A stretch of DNA of 64,000 bases, from assembly GCA_007674295.1 (NCBI GenBank), contig CM017448.1, positions 204,254-268,253 of the forward strand. Direction: 5' to 3'. Positions within the stretch are counted from its first letter, which is position 1; each line of letters begins with the position of its first letter. Below are positions 44,214-54,685 of the stretch, one piece after another. Both the position numbers and the translations under genes were made by a program. The notes beneath the pieces were generated by a model. It did not search any database. It had not been told where the DNA came from and worked only from the letters and a program-made list of their open reading frames with translations. This stretch comes from Antonospora locustae (taxonomy: Eukaryota > Microsporidia).

Positions 44214-46232
44214 TCAGCGCCTGTGTCTCTTGTGCATCTTTCTGAAGAGCAGGTGCCTTTCTGTGCGGGTCCTGCTTGCAGGCACAGTGTCCTCTGCACC
44301 TCCCCGTGTGCGCAGATGCCGCCTATCTGCAGCCGCCTCGTCGCCGTCCTCGCTCTCCTCGCTCTCGAGGTCCTCTTCAGACGCAAGCAGCACCGTGGCA
44401 AGCAGCTCTCTCTGCTCAGCCTTGCCCCGAAAGACACGCACGTCCGTGTCGCGAAAGCCCTCGAGGGCAGTCACTGTCCGAAATGTGTAGCCCTGATCCA
44501 CCAGAAACTGCTGCCGCTTTCTCGAGTAGTACATCTCCTCGGTGTCCTTCGAGACAAGCGTGTAGAAGTACACACGGAACCCGGGGTCGTTGCGCCGCTT
44601 TGCCCGCAGAATGCGCCCCAGCCGCTGCGCCTCCTGCCGTCTGCTGCCAAAGTGCGAGCTTATCTGAATCAGACACGATGCCTCTGGGAGGTCGATCGAC
44701 GTGTCGCCCACCTTGCTCAGAAACAGCGTGTTGATCGCAGGGTTTGTCTGAAACTGCCGCAGAATCCGCATTCGCTCTGTCTGCCCTGTCGGCCCATATA
44801 TGAACGGCTTGCCGAGCTTCAGAGCGTACGTCCGCAGCGCAAGGACATTGTCCGAGAACACAATGATCTTCTCGCCCAGCGCCTCGTGCTTTCTGATGAG
44901 AAACTCGCACGTCTGGAACTTCGCAGGGTTCATGATCGAGAGCACACGCCGCCTCCGCGGGTCCTGCCCCAGGTACTCGCGGTAGAACTCGGCAGTCATG
45001 TCGCACCACACCTCCACACACTCCACACGTGCAATGTGCCCCTGCATGCTCAGGTCCTGCCAGTCCGCCTCGTAGAGCTTTGGCCCAATCAGGAAGTTCA
45101 GGTCCTCGATCTTGTCGTCCTCCCGCACAAGCGTCGCAGTCAGACCCAGCTTGCAGTGGTGCGACACCGCAGACACAACCTTCCTGAACATCGCAGCAGG
45201 CACCACGTGCACCTCGTCCAGTATCATCAGCCCCCATTCAGTGCCCCGCAGCCACTCCATGACACGCTGCGCCTCCGCAGACCGCCGCCCCGAGAACGCA
45301 AGCATCGTGTACGTCGTGATCAGAATCCCTGCATCCGCCTCAAACATCTCCTTCCGCTCCGACGTGAACCGCGACACAGCGTCCGCAGACACCGTCGAGA
45401 ACGCAAGCACCTGCTGCCGCCACTGCTCCACAGACACACCCGACGTGCACAGCACAATGCACGGCTTCTTGATCGTGCACATCGCCGTGATGCCCACCAG
45501 CGTCTTTCCTGCGCCGCATGGCAGCACAATGACGCCTGACCGTGCACGCCGGTTTCCAAACATCTTGTTGAGCGACACCTCCTGGTACGTCCGAATGCTC
45601 ACCGTGTCCCGCAGGTCCATGTCGAGGCTCCGCAGCGCCACGTCGTCTCGGAAGTCGTACTCCTCAATCATCGGGTAGTCAATCTCAATGCACCGCCGCC
45701 GCACCTGTTCGATGCAGTCCACGCGCACCTCGAACACGTACCGCGCATCTGCGTCCCGCACCGTGCCCGCAGCACGCAGACGCGAAATCTCCGCGTCGCC
45801 CGTCAGCACGTCGAAGACCTCGCGCGTCGCAGCCTCCACAAGAAACCGCCCGCCCTTAAACACAAGCCGCGTCTTTCCGTAGCTCAGCGTGCACTCCCGC
45901 ACAAACCGCACAATCGTGTCCGGAACAGTGTTCTTTGCGAACCGGTCGAGCGTCGAGAGAATGTCCTCCGTCGTCAGGCCCACGCTGACCGCCGCGTACA
46001 GCGAGTACGGCGTGATTCGGTACTCGTGGACATGCGCCGGCCTGCTCACGGGCTCTGCAATTGCGATCAGAAAGTCTGTTGCCTGCTTTGCATTGGCCGT
46101 GAACGTCTCGAGAATGATGATGCCGTTGTGGCTCACGAGCAGCGGGCACTCTGTATGCTCCTGCTTCATCCGAATCTCCTCCGGCTCAAACTCGTGCTGC
46201 GATGCCTTTCTGGGAAGCAGGGTCTCTCCCAT
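44214..46232 (-). CDS. SSL2: TFIIH DNA helicase/translocase XPB (Ssl2/Rad25)
   Basis: 672 residues from ATG 46232 (CCC six bases upstream). After an N-terminal XPB domain the helicase shows [39 protein letters not shown] and [12 protein letters not shown]. Variants of the RED and thumb elements are present (LVREDDKI). XPB opens promoters and drives nucleotide excision repair in TFIIH. Yeast Ssl2 is 843 residues. The gene is GC-rich with C/G-ending codons, unlike genes left of 43 kb, but its sequence is a normal eukaryotic XPB. Confidence 0.95.
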
Positions 46233-46281
46233 GCGAGGGCGCACCCGCGTGCAAGTGTGCCAGCCACACCGTGTCATGCGC

Positions 46282-47262
46282 TCACTCAACAGGCGCAAAG
46301 ACACACACCCCGTCGTACGACGTCGTGAACACAGCACCGTCCGCACCAAACACAGCCTCCTTGTAGTACCTCTGTCCCTGGTGCACGAAGCTCAGATACC
46401 GGTGGTACTCCCACTCGTCCACAAAGCTCACGTCCCACAGCACAACCTGCTCGTCGCTGCACGACACGAACACATCCGCGTCCCGCCACCTCACAGAGCT
46501 CACCGGCGTCCGGTGCCACGCAATCTCCTCTGCACACTCAGGCATCCTCATATCCACCACCCACAGGCTCCCGCTCTCGCCGCCGCACACAACACAGCCG
46601 TCGCCGTTGAAACCCACCGCATTTGCCTCGCACCCGAGTTCCCGCCTGTGCACGCACTCGCGCGCACGCATGTCCGTCACACAAACAGCCCCGTCGCACG
46701 ACGCAGTAAACACAAGCTCGCCGTGCACATCCACACTCTCCACAGCACCCCTGTGCACATGTCGCTCGCTCATCCGCCCGCACCCAAGGTCCGCAACCGC
46801 AAGCTCCCCCGTCCGTCCCCCGCAGTACGCTCTCCCGTCATCAACAGCTAGTCCGTGCGCGAACGCACCCCTCGTACTTGTGCGCAGCACCAGCGCACCG
46901 TCAAAAACATCCAGGCTCTCGTCAGACACACACACAACACACGCCCCCACACGCAGCCGGTTGTAGTCTGCATCCACTTTCGCGCGCTCCACACTTAGCC
47001 TCTCCATCCGCCCATAGCCCTCCGTCGCTGCAAAGCCCAGCCGCACCACAGACGCACCGCCCCCGCTTCCTGCGTTCGTCGCCACCAGCACCGCATCGCC
47101 ACAAGCGTCCACCGTCTGCGACGGCCAGTCAAGCGACACATACTCTAGCACGCGGTACGCACCCTCGTTCACATGCAACCCATCGCACAGGCCCTCCGGA
47201 ACATACGTCTCGCATGTCTCAGTGCTCGTCTCCTCGCTTTCGCACCCTTCGCGCACAGCCAT
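46282..47262 (-). CDS. RRB1: Ribosome biogenesis WD40 chaperone Rrb1 (GRWD1)
   Basis: 326 residues from ATG 47262. The N-terminal block [20 protein letters not shown] matches the D.(S/T)AY.MLH.L...WP motif of Rrb1/GRWD1. WD repeats follow, ending with [20 protein letters not shown]. Rrb1 escorts ribosomal protein uL3 to the nucleolus. The frame is open another 88 codons upstream without homology. The start region is divergent from and very close to SKP1 (32 bp). YTM1, another 60S factor, lies at 12 kb. Confidence 0.8.
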
Positions 47263-47293
47263 CGTACCAGGGCTCCCCGTACCCACAACCCCC

Positions 47294-47758
47294 ATGCTCC
47301 TGCTCGCCAGCGACGGACACGTCATCGAAGTCTCAGACACTCTTGTCCCCCACTCGCTCCTCCTCTCCGGCCTTGCTGCCTGCACGCGCGTCGCAGAGCC
47401 CGTCCCCGTGCTTGTTGCCCGCCCCGCCATTGTCCTCGTCCTCCAGCTCCTCGCACACTGCACAGTACTCCCTGCGCACTCCTGCGAGCCCGCCGAGATC
47501 AGAGTCATTCCGCAGGTCGTCTGCATTCTCGAGCGTCTCAGCAGCGACCAGCTCGGCGACGTCGCAAACGCAGCAAACTACTTTGGCTGCACAGCCCTCC
47601 TCGAGCTCGTCTGTAGGTTCATTGCAGAGAAGATGCAGGACAGGCCGCTTGACGAGCTTCGTGCAATGTTTGGTGCACACAGCGAGCTTGGCGACAGTGC
47701 GCGCAGACACATCGAGGATGCGTTTGGCTGGGTGTCGGGCTCCGACGACAGCAGGTAG
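47294..47758 (+). CDS. SKP1: SKP1, SCF ubiquitin ligase adaptor
   Basis: 154 residues from an ATG directly after CCCCC. The BTB-like N-terminus begins MLLLASDGHVIEVSDTLV; the F-box-binding C-terminus has AANYFGCTALLELVCRFIAE and RPLDELRAMFG, ending near AFGWV where SKP1 usually ends in WC. It would bridge the cullin at 9.4 kb to F-box proteins. The linker between halves contains GC-rich, alanine/valine-rich sequence. No F-box protein is obvious in the window. Confidence 0.88.
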   Translation: MLLLASDGHVIEVSDTLVPHSLLLSGLAACTRVAEPVPVLVARPAIVLVLQLLAHCTVLPAHSCEPAEIRVIPQVVCILERLSSDQLGDVANAANYFGCTALLELVCRFIAEKMQDRPLDELRAMFGAHSELGDSARRHIEDAFGWVSGSDDSR

Positions 47759-48002
47759 TCTGCACAGTAGGGCTGGCGCAGCACACCACGCCGCAACTGC
47801 AAGACGCTTTGACCAGGACTCCAAGTGCATAAATATTGTTAATAAAACCATTCTCTACAACCCGCAGCAAGAAGTGCCGCACGGCAGTGTGTGCACTCTG
47901 ACTTGTTGCGTGCACACAGCAGCAGGAGAAAGGAGTGCAGCACAGCAGTGGGCATGCGCCCATTTGTCCGCTTGCACATAGCACCACACACCGCCCGCCA
48001 CC

Positions 48003-50543
48003 ATGTCACACATCACCAGCAGCCAGAGGCGCTGCGCAGCCGCATTCAGGAGCGCTGTGCTCGCACCTTTCAGGTCGCTCGGCTTCGTCTCCGCAGGCAC
48101 CGCAGTCCCCGTCGCATACAGCCTCGTGGAGGCCCGCGTCGACAGCTCACACAGGCGCGGGCTCGACTTCAAGATCGACCTCCGCTACAGCACGTGGACC
48201 TGGACCGTGTACCGAAATGCAGCCGACATCAGCGCACTCGCTGCAATGCAGAAAAGCACTCGCCGCGAGCGGCTCAGAGGCAGCATCGCACTTGCGGGCA
48301 GAGACAGGCATGCACGTGCAGAGGAGGTCGTCCGCAACGCCCTCCGCACAGCATGTCTCCACGACTGCAGGGAGGTCAGGGCCTTCTTCGCAGTCTCCCT
48401 GCACAGCTTCGTCGGCGAGCGCATGTACGAGGACATCTTCCACGTGCACATCGCAGACACAGACACACCCGCGTCCGCATGCACACGCCTTCTCAGGCAC
48501 GCACGCACCACGAGGACATACGTCGTGCCAAAGCCAGACTGCATCGTCTTCATCGAGAACATCTGCACACAGCAGACAAGCTTTGTGTTCATCTACGACA
48601 GCCACACAACAGTGCTCCTGCATACAGGCATCGTCCGCAGGTCAGTCCGCATTGCCAACACGCGCTGGCGCATCGCCATCGAGTCTACACACACACAGCG
48701 CATCGACGCACTCCATGCGTGCATCGTGTCTGCGCTCCTGCGCACACCACACCGCGGGCGCAACAGGTTTGCGTCATTCGCACCCGCACGGCAGAGCATC
48801 CCCGCCGCATACTTTGTCGACGCCCACGCATACTTCGCAGCCCTCTACACAGCACTCGTGTCCGCACAGCACGAGATCCTCATCGCAGGCTGGTGGGTCT
48901 TCCCCAGCCTCCTTCTCAAGCGGCACCTTGTCGGCGGCCGCCTTGCCGCGCGCTACCGTCTTGACCGCGTCCTCCAGCGCAAGGCCCGCGAGGGCGTCCG
49001 TGTCTACGTCCTGCTCTACCGCGAGTTCGAGATGGCCCTGCCCATCGACTCCGCATACACCGCACGCATGCTCCGCGCCGCATCCCGCACCATCCAGGTC
49101 GCGCGCCACCCTGCTCTCCTCTCAGAGGGCGTTCTCTACTGGTCGCACCACGAGAAGGCTGTTGTCGTCGACCGCCACACCGCGTTCGTTGGCGGCATCG
49201 ACGCGTGTCTCGGCCGCTACGACGACCCGCACCACCGTCTCTTCGAGCACCATCGCACAACCTGGCCCGGAAGCGACTTCTCCAACCCGCTCCACAGGGA
49301 CTTTGCAGACGTCCGCCGCGCAGACCAGAGCACCGTCGACAGGCGCACCACACCCAGAATGCCCTGGCACGACGTACACTGCGCAGTGGGCGGCGCAGCC
49401 GCCGCAGACGTTGCACTCCACTTCGCCGAGCGCTGGAACCACGCAAAGCTCCAGAGCGCCGACAGCACGCTCGACTTCCTGCACCCGCACGCAGCACCCG
49501 TGTCCCCGCTGCTTGCCAGCGCGTGGCCTGTCCAGGCACAGGTCCTGCGGTCCGCTGGCCAGTGGTCGAACGGGTGCGCCGCAGAGCGCTCCATCGCTCT
49601 CGCATACGAGGACCTCATTCTGCGCGCAGAGCACTTCGTCTACATCGAGAACCAATTCTTCATCACAGCATGCGGCAGCGACAGCCCGTGCAACCAGCTC
49701 GGCGCAGCCATCTTCCGGCGCATCATGCGCGCACACAAGCGCAGCGAGTGCTTCAAGGTCTACGTCCTTGTCCCGCACCTCCCCGCGTTCGAGGCACAGC
49801 TCGACTCGCAGCGCTCGAGCATCCGCGAGGTGATGCGGATTCAGGCCGAGTCAATTGCAAAGGGCCCGCACTCACTGCTTGGGCGCCTGCATGCAGAGGG
49901 CGTTGCGCACGAACAGCACATCCTCTTTCTGTCGCTGCGCAGAGGCTCTCTTGAGCCTGGACGCGCCGTCTCCGAGCTCGTCAATGTCCATTCAAAGCTT
50001 GCTGTTGCCGACCTTACGCGCTGCATCATCGGAAGCGCAAACATCAACGACCGCAGCATGTGCGGAGACAGAGACTCAGAGCTTGCAGTGCTTCTCGAGG
50101 ACGGCGGCTGCGGCTTTGTGCGCAGCCTGCTGCACGACCTGCTGCGCGAGCACCTTGGCGTGGGTGCTGGCGTCCGTGCGCAGTTCAGCGACAACCGCGT
50201 GGACAGGCTTCTGGAGCAGAGCTTTGGGGGGCGTGGCTGGGAGGACCTGGGCAGCGACAGAATGTTTGGTGCGATCCGCCTGCGCGCAGAGGAGAACACA
50301 GCAATCTTCAGGCAGCTCTTTCGTGTTGTGCCCGACAACGAGGTGCGGACGCAGGCGCGCCTGCGGGAGTTTGTGAGTGTGCAAGGCCTCGCTGCACAGG
50401 ACGGTGCGTCCGTTGCTGCACAGGACTGCATTCTGCGGATTCGCGGTGGTGTTGTTCTGTACCCAGTGTACTTTTTGATTGACGAGGACGAGGGCGGCAT
50501 TCCTGTGCTGGATAGTCTTCTTCCTGACATTGTGTACTACTAG
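48003..50543 (+). CDS. SPO14: Phospholipase D (Spo14/PLD1-like)
   Basis: 846 residues with two HKD motifs: HHEKAVVVDRHTAFVGGID at about 382 and VHSKLAVADLTRCIIGSANI at about 662. The region between and before them has family blocks such as WWVFPSLLLKR and YIENQFFI. A reduced PX/PH-like region precedes them. PLD hydrolyses phosphatidylcholine to phosphatidate, which CDS1 can use. In yeast Spo14 is needed for spore membrane formation. The start context CCCGCCACC is Kozak-like. The gene is very GC-rich, which opens long artefactual frames on both strands. Confidence 0.95.
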   Translation: MSHITSSQRRCAAAFRSAVLAPFRSLGFVSAGTAVPVAYSLVEARVDSSHRRGLDFKIDLRYSTWTWTVYRNAADISALAAMQKSTRRERLRGSIALAGRDRHARAEEVVRNALRTACLHDCREVRAFFAVSLHSFVGERMYEDIFHVHIADTDTPASACTRLLRHARTTRTYVVPKPDCIVFIENICTQQTSFVFIYDSHTTVLLHTGIVRRSVRIANTRWRIAIESTHTQRIDALHACIVSALLRTPHRGRNRFASFAPARQSIPAAYFVDAHAYFAALYTALVSAQHEILIAGWWVFPSLLLKRHLVGGRLAARYRLDRVLQRKAREGVRVYVLLYREFEMALPIDSAYTARMLRAASRTIQVARHPALLSEGVLYWSHHEKAVVVDRHTAFVGGIDACLGRYDDPHHRLFEHHRTTWPGSDFSNPLHRDFADVRRADQSTVDRRTTPRMPWHDVHCAVGGAAAADVALHFAERWNHAKLQSADSTLDFLHPHAAPVSPLLASAWPVQAQVLRSAGQWSNGCAAERSIALAYEDLILRAEHFVYIENQFFITACGSDSPCNQLGAAIFRRIMRAHKRSECFKVYVLVPHLPAFEAQLDSQRSSIREVMRIQAESIAKGPHSLLGRLHAEGVAHEQHILFLSLRRGSLEPGRAVSELVNVHSKLAVADLTRCIIGSANINDRSMCGDRDSELAVLLEDGGCGFVRSLLHDLLREHLGVGAGVRAQFSDNRVDRLLEQSFGGRGWEDLGSDRMFGAIRLRAEENTAIFRQLFRVVPDNEVRTQARLREFVSVQGLAAQDGASVAAQDCILRIRGGVVLYPVYFLIDEDEGGIPVLDSLLPDIVYY

Positions 50544-51836
50544 CCCTCATGCCCCTTGGTGCACAATCTGGCGTGTGTGTGCCACACGAGTCTCTTTCTC
50601 TGGGCTCTGCAGATGATCGGGGCTGGGCGACAGGCTACTGCAGGAGAAAGTAGGCTGCCACATGGCTTCCAAACACAGAAGCCATCTGTCTATGTGTGGG
50701 CAGCAGAGAGCGCGCCATGGCACATGCCGAGTGGGTGGCGCCGCGCACATTGTGCAGGTGCTGTGTGGGGCAGTCCACAGCACAGTGTAAGCAGAGCACG
50801 TGGCGCTTTGGTGAAGAGGGAGATGGAGGGCAAATAGCACTGATGGTAGTGCAGAAGCCCAGGTCCGCAGCGAGACACTGCGCGATGCGCAATGCGCAGA
50901 CGAAGAGAATGACTTGCATAAAAGCATCGTTAAAAGGCGCGTGTCTCCCCGTTGCTGCTCTCGCCCATTCTGCACGCGGCGGTGCTGAGCAGGCTCCTAA
51001 ATAAGTGTCAAATGCACCATGGCATGGCGCTCTCTCTTGTCTTGTGTAATGGGTGTCTGCATGTGCGGTCAGGTGCTGTGCAGAGCGTGCGACAGGGAAT
51101 TTACAGGAGAGGCGCTGTGCACCTTGCCAGCATTGTGCTTGCAGCACAGAGAAGGACAGGGACGCAGGAGAAGATGTGGCAGAAAACAGAGGCGAGCGAG
51201 GAGAAGAGGTTTGTGTGGAAGACCCAAAGCATGCGAATGACAGAGCTTAATGTGAAGTTGAAAACCAGGACGAATAACAATGTGAAGAATAAAAGCAACA
51301 GCGAGAGTCACTGATAATGCAGGTTTTCACACTTCCAGACTTTCTGTTTTAATAAAACCTGTCTTGAAAGATTGCCTGGACAGCAACAGAAACGTTTCTA
51401 ACCGTGCGTTCAAGCCATCTGAGTGCAGCGAGCCGCCAGAGAGTGTGTGAAACTAGAACAAATGCGCACCACCGCAGCACAAGTGCAAAGCACACGTAAG
51501 ACGTTTTGTCCAAACTCCCTGAAGTGGTGTTTTGTCAGTATATGTACTACAAAAGAAAGTGATAAACGATTCGTCAATGCTTGTGTCTCACACACCAGCA
51601 TGATGACAGTTATACGCAGATGCAACAAATAAAGGCATTTCCTTCTACGTGCCACATCACTTCTGGATGTGTGGTGTCTCGCACACCGAGGCACAGCATG
51701 TCAAACGTGTTTTCTGACAGCTGCAGCCCAAAAAGAGTGACAGCATTGCTAGGTACATCGCCGAGTCTATGCAGGTGTGTGCACAAACAAAAGGATAATC
51801 CTTTAATCGCATTTACAGATGATGGAGGAGCAGCCC
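50544..51836. other. Intergenic/accessory boundary, about 1.3 kb
   Basis: No confident gene. A plus-strand frame from ATG 51012 to 51314 ends in a lysine/asparagine-rich tail and might be a small gene, but two competing frames overlap it. The last 200 bp (from AATAAAGG near 51630 through CATTTACAG near 51818) resemble the leaders of the two broken relatives at 56.1 and 58.7 kb. Confidence 0.5.
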
Positions 51837-53915
51837 ATGTATCTGCAGAGAATGGTGTGTATTGGAATGCATGTGCTGTGTTGTCTCGGCACACAGGACA
51901 TCAGCACGCCTCCAGACCAGAATGCACTCACCGTGCACCTCTCCAACAAGCGTGCAGTCAAGTTTATGGACGAGAAGAGAAACGTGTTCAGAGAGAAAAC
52001 ATACAGTGTCGACATGTGTTTTCAGTGGGACAGAGATGTGTTTGGCAGGGCAGTTGAGATGCTTGGAAGACAGCAGGGCCACCTGAGTGCCGGAGAGATG
52101 GAGGTGATTCTGAGAGCAATGGCTGGTCAGAGCACAGACACAGAGAGAGCACATGTGCACGACACAAGAGGTGCAGTGGAGGTTCAGTGGGACAGAGACA
52201 AGTTTGCCAGGGCAGTCAAGATGCTTGGAGGACAGCAGAGCAAGGTCGACGGCGAGGAGGTGGAGGCGATTCTGCATGCAATGGCATACCAGAGCACAGG
52301 GAAAGTCGACATAGTCCATGTGTCTGGCTACATGAAGAAAGTGGCAAAATATAGCGAAGGGAGTTACGAGATCACACGTAAAGCAGAGGTCTTTGACAAG
52401 GCATATAACATACTGGTCGAAAATGAGCAGGACAAGGTAAGCGCAGACGACATTGTGGATATTCTGCATGTGATGGATTACCTGGGCATACGAAAAGAGT
52501 GGGAATGGGCGTGCTATGACAAGCTGGCAAGAAAGACAATGGAAGACCACAAGAGAGCAAGGCAGAAATCAGCAATAGAAGAGATCAGGGTGTCCAGAAA
52601 AAAAGAAAAGTCAGTGGGCAGAAGGCTATGGAACATCATCTTGTTATGCATGCAGAATCTTCGACGACTGTCTGTGAAAAGAAAGACAAAGGAAGACAAC
52701 AGAGAGGCAGCAATAGGAGACATCGAGGAGATCGGAAAAGAGCTTGTGGCAGATCCCAACAAGACAGACAACATCTTTTTGTACACACAACACCTTCTGA
52801 GACTGTATGCAGAGGAGCACGGAATGAGTTTAACAGTGGACGAGAAGAGAAAGACACTCGATCTTCGGCGCAGTCATAGCAAGAAAGAGCAGAGAGAGAA
52901 CATGACAGAAGACTGGATGCTGAGAGTGGAGGTGAGCGAGGAGTACAGAAGACAGACAGAGGTGCAGCGACTGGTGGAGGTGCTGATGGAGACGAAGGAC
53001 ATGGTAGTCGAGGTGTATGTAAAGGTATATAGACCAGAAGACAGAGGAATGCTAGAGAGAATCGCATGCAAGGGAAAGAAGACAGAGCTGAGAATAAAGT
53101 GCAGGAGAGTAAGGCCGAGAGCAATTGCAGAGCACACTCAGAGTCTGAAGAACAACATAGTAGGGCTGGATGTCTCGTGTAACAGAGACCTAAGCGACGA
53201 AGACTGGAAGACAGTGGGAGAGATGGCAGGGCTTAAGACGCTGAACATAAGTTGTTGTGGCATACAAGCAGGAACGATCGCGCAGCACATGCAGAGTCTG
53301 AATCTCGTAGAACTGAATGTCTCGTATAACAAAAACCTAATCTACAAAGACTGGGAGACAGTGGGAAAGATGACAAGGCTTGAGAGGCTGAACATAAGAT
53401 ACTGTAGCGTAAGACCAGGAACGATCGCGCAGCACATGCAGAATCTGAATCTCGTAGAACTGAATGTCTCGTATAACAAAAACCTAATCGGCAAAGACTG
53501 GAAGACAGTGGGAAAGATGACAAGGCTTGAGAAGCTGAAGATGCGATGTTGTGACGTACAAGCAGGAAAGATCGCAAAGCACATGCAAAATCTGAATCTC
53601 ATAGAGCTGGATGTCTCATTTAACAAGAACTTAAGCGACGAAGACTGGAAGGCAGTGAGAAAGATGACAGGTCTTGAGAGACTGGAAATAGTGGCTTCTA
53701 ACATAAAACCAGGAACAATTGCACAGTACATGCAAAGTCTGAAGAACAATCTTGTGGTGCTAGATGTCTCGTCGAACAAAAACCTGTGCGACGAAGACTG
53801 GAAAACAGTGGGAGAGATGGCAAATCTCAAGAAGCTGAACATAAGTGGCTGTGATGTGCAAGAAGAGCAGTTTTCGAGACATCTTGGAGGACTCAGATGT
53901 CGCATAGAAAGATAG
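51837..53915 (+). CDS. Subtelomeric LRR-family protein with BTB/SKP1-like N-terminal repeats
   Basis: 692 residues from ATG 51837, directly after CCC; the ATG at 51819 is not kept in relatives. Residues 1-20 form a weak signal-like hydrophobic stretch (MVCIGMHVLCCLG). Three helical repeats follow at about 61-100, 114-153 and 182-230, built on F..AV.ML..QQ......E...IL.AM; the third reads VSADDIVDILHVMDYLGIRK, like the second half of a BTB/POZ domain. A basic linker follows. From about residue 430 five double leucine-rich repeats occur with exact 147-bp spacing (GACTGG at 53202, 53349, 53496, 53643, then 53796). A host-directed or ubiquitin-related role is inference only. Confidence 0.82.
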   Translation: MYLQRMVCIGMHVLCCLGTQDISTPPDQNALTVHLSNKRAVKFMDEKRNVFREKTYSVDMCFQWDRDVFGRAVEMLGRQQGHLSAGEMEVILRAMAGQSTDTERAHVHDTRGAVEVQWDRDKFARAVKMLGGQQSKVDGEEVEAILHAMAYQSTGKVDIVHVSGYMKKVAKYSEGSYEITRKAEVFDKAYNILVENEQDKVSADDIVDILHVMDYLGIRKEWEWACYDKLARKTMEDHKRARQKSAIEEIRVSRKKEKSVGRRLWNIILLCMQNLRRLSVKRKTKEDNREAAIGDIEEIGKELVADPNKTDNIFLYTQHLLRLYAEEHGMSLTVDEKRKTLDLRRSHSKKEQRENMTEDWMLRVEVSEEYRRQTEVQRLVEVLMETKDMVVEVYVKVYRPEDRGMLERIACKGKKTELRIKCRRVRPRAIAEHTQSLKNNIVGLDVSCNRDLSDEDWKTVGEMAGLKTLNISCCGIQAGTIAQHMQSLNLVELNVSYNKNLIYKDWETVGKMTRLERLNIRYCSVRPGTIAQHMQNLNLVELNVSYNKNLIGKDWKTVGKMTRLEKLKMRCCDVQAGKIAKHMQNLNLIELDVSFNKNLSDEDWKAVRKMTGLERLEIVASNIKPGTIAQYMQSLKNNLVVLDVSSNKNLCDEDWKTVGEMANLKKLNISGCDVQEEQFSRHLGGLRCRIER
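53160..53900 (+). repeat. 147-bp tandem coding repeat (49-residue double LRR), 5 copies
   Basis: Units start near 53202, 53349, 53496, 53643 and 53796; the last interval is 153 bp because two codons are inserted. Each encodes DWKTVG(E/K)M..L..L.I...... AGTIAQHMQ.LNLVEL.VS.NKNL-type sequence. Related decayed units occur at 63.3-64.0 kb. Confidence 0.9.
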
Positions 53916-54017
53916 CATCTCGAAAGAGAAAACCAACGCATGGTACCAGAACGGCCGGCAGAGAAGACGCTGTGCTGGCTGTCTTAGAGTCAATGTGTTC
54001 AAGAGCAACAAGCATGA
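53916..54017. other. Short spacer after the LRR gene
   Basis: Nothing recognised; a candidate AATAAA follows at 54057 in the next segment. Confidence 0.4.
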
Positions 54018-54685
54018 ATGCGCTGGACCGAGTGGCAGCAAGAGCAGTGCTCCTCAATAAAGACAACCAATGTATACTCTTTCACCATCCAGTTCTGCGA
54101 CGAACAGTGCAACGTGCACAGAGTAGTCTTTGATATATCTGCGTGCTTGAACGAAGACGCAGATAGAAACAGTGCTCGATGTTGGAGTGCGAGAGGTCCA
54201 ACGTACAGAAAGTGACAAGTCTTCTGTGTGATTTGCAAGTCTTTGGCATTGTGGCTGATCTTCTTGATGGCAAGACAGCTTCTCAGCACCATGTCAGACA
54301 GCAGCGAGCTGATGAGAGAGTACGTGACAAGTGATGTGTTGTCGTGCATGCCAAGGTGCAAGGACATGTACGAAACGACATCATGACCATCCACAAGCAT
54401 CAGAGGTAGTATTCAAAATCAGAAAAATGGCAAATGAGGTGGTTTCTCTCACAATGCAAGACCCTCAAAACTACAAAACAATACAAAGCAATATAAGAAG
54501 CAACGCTGCTCTGCATGAAGTAGAAAAACTATGACCTCAAGGCATTGAAACATATACTAGCGGTGAATAAAAAGAAACTTGAGACTGCCGGAATATACGA
54601 TGACATAGTAAGAGAACTTGGTTTCAGCGAAAAAGAACTATATGACTTGCAACTCAAATATTCGAGGGTTTCATGGTCAATATAG
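54018..54685 (+). pseudogene. Candidate decayed gene, unknown family
   Basis: Plus-strand frames with protein-like composition hand over to one another without an intact ORF: around 54105-54180, 54182-54290, 54270-54378, 54390-54534 and 54530-54685. The last two, joined by one base change in an A-run near 54526, read KIRKMANEVVSLTMQDPQNY, NIRSNAALHEVE, then LKALKHILAVNKKKLETAGI and VRELGFSEKELYDLQ. This is AT-richer than its surroundings. The source gene is not recognised. Confidence 0.38.

Noticed and set aside
44106..45539. Long plus-strand frame (477 codons) opposite XPB
   Set aside because: It is antisense to conserved XPB helicase motifs; GC-rich C/G-ending codons open frames on the other strand. 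The product is low-complexity (His, Arg, Pro, Leu).
46878..48964. Long plus-strand frames over RRB1, SKP1 and the start of PLD
   Set aside because: Out of frame with recognised genes, composed of Arg/Pro/Ser/His-rich sequence typical of GC-driven spurious frames.
47935..49833. 632-codon serine/threonine-rich frame overlapping PLD
   Set aside because: Shifted frame of the PLD gene, whose HKD motifs identify the true frame; the shadow has no domains.
43862..50543. GC-rich block as a horizontally acquired island
   Set aside because: It encodes normal eukaryotic XPB, RRB1, SKP1 and PLD with the same CCC start signals as the rest, so a positional composition effect is more likely.
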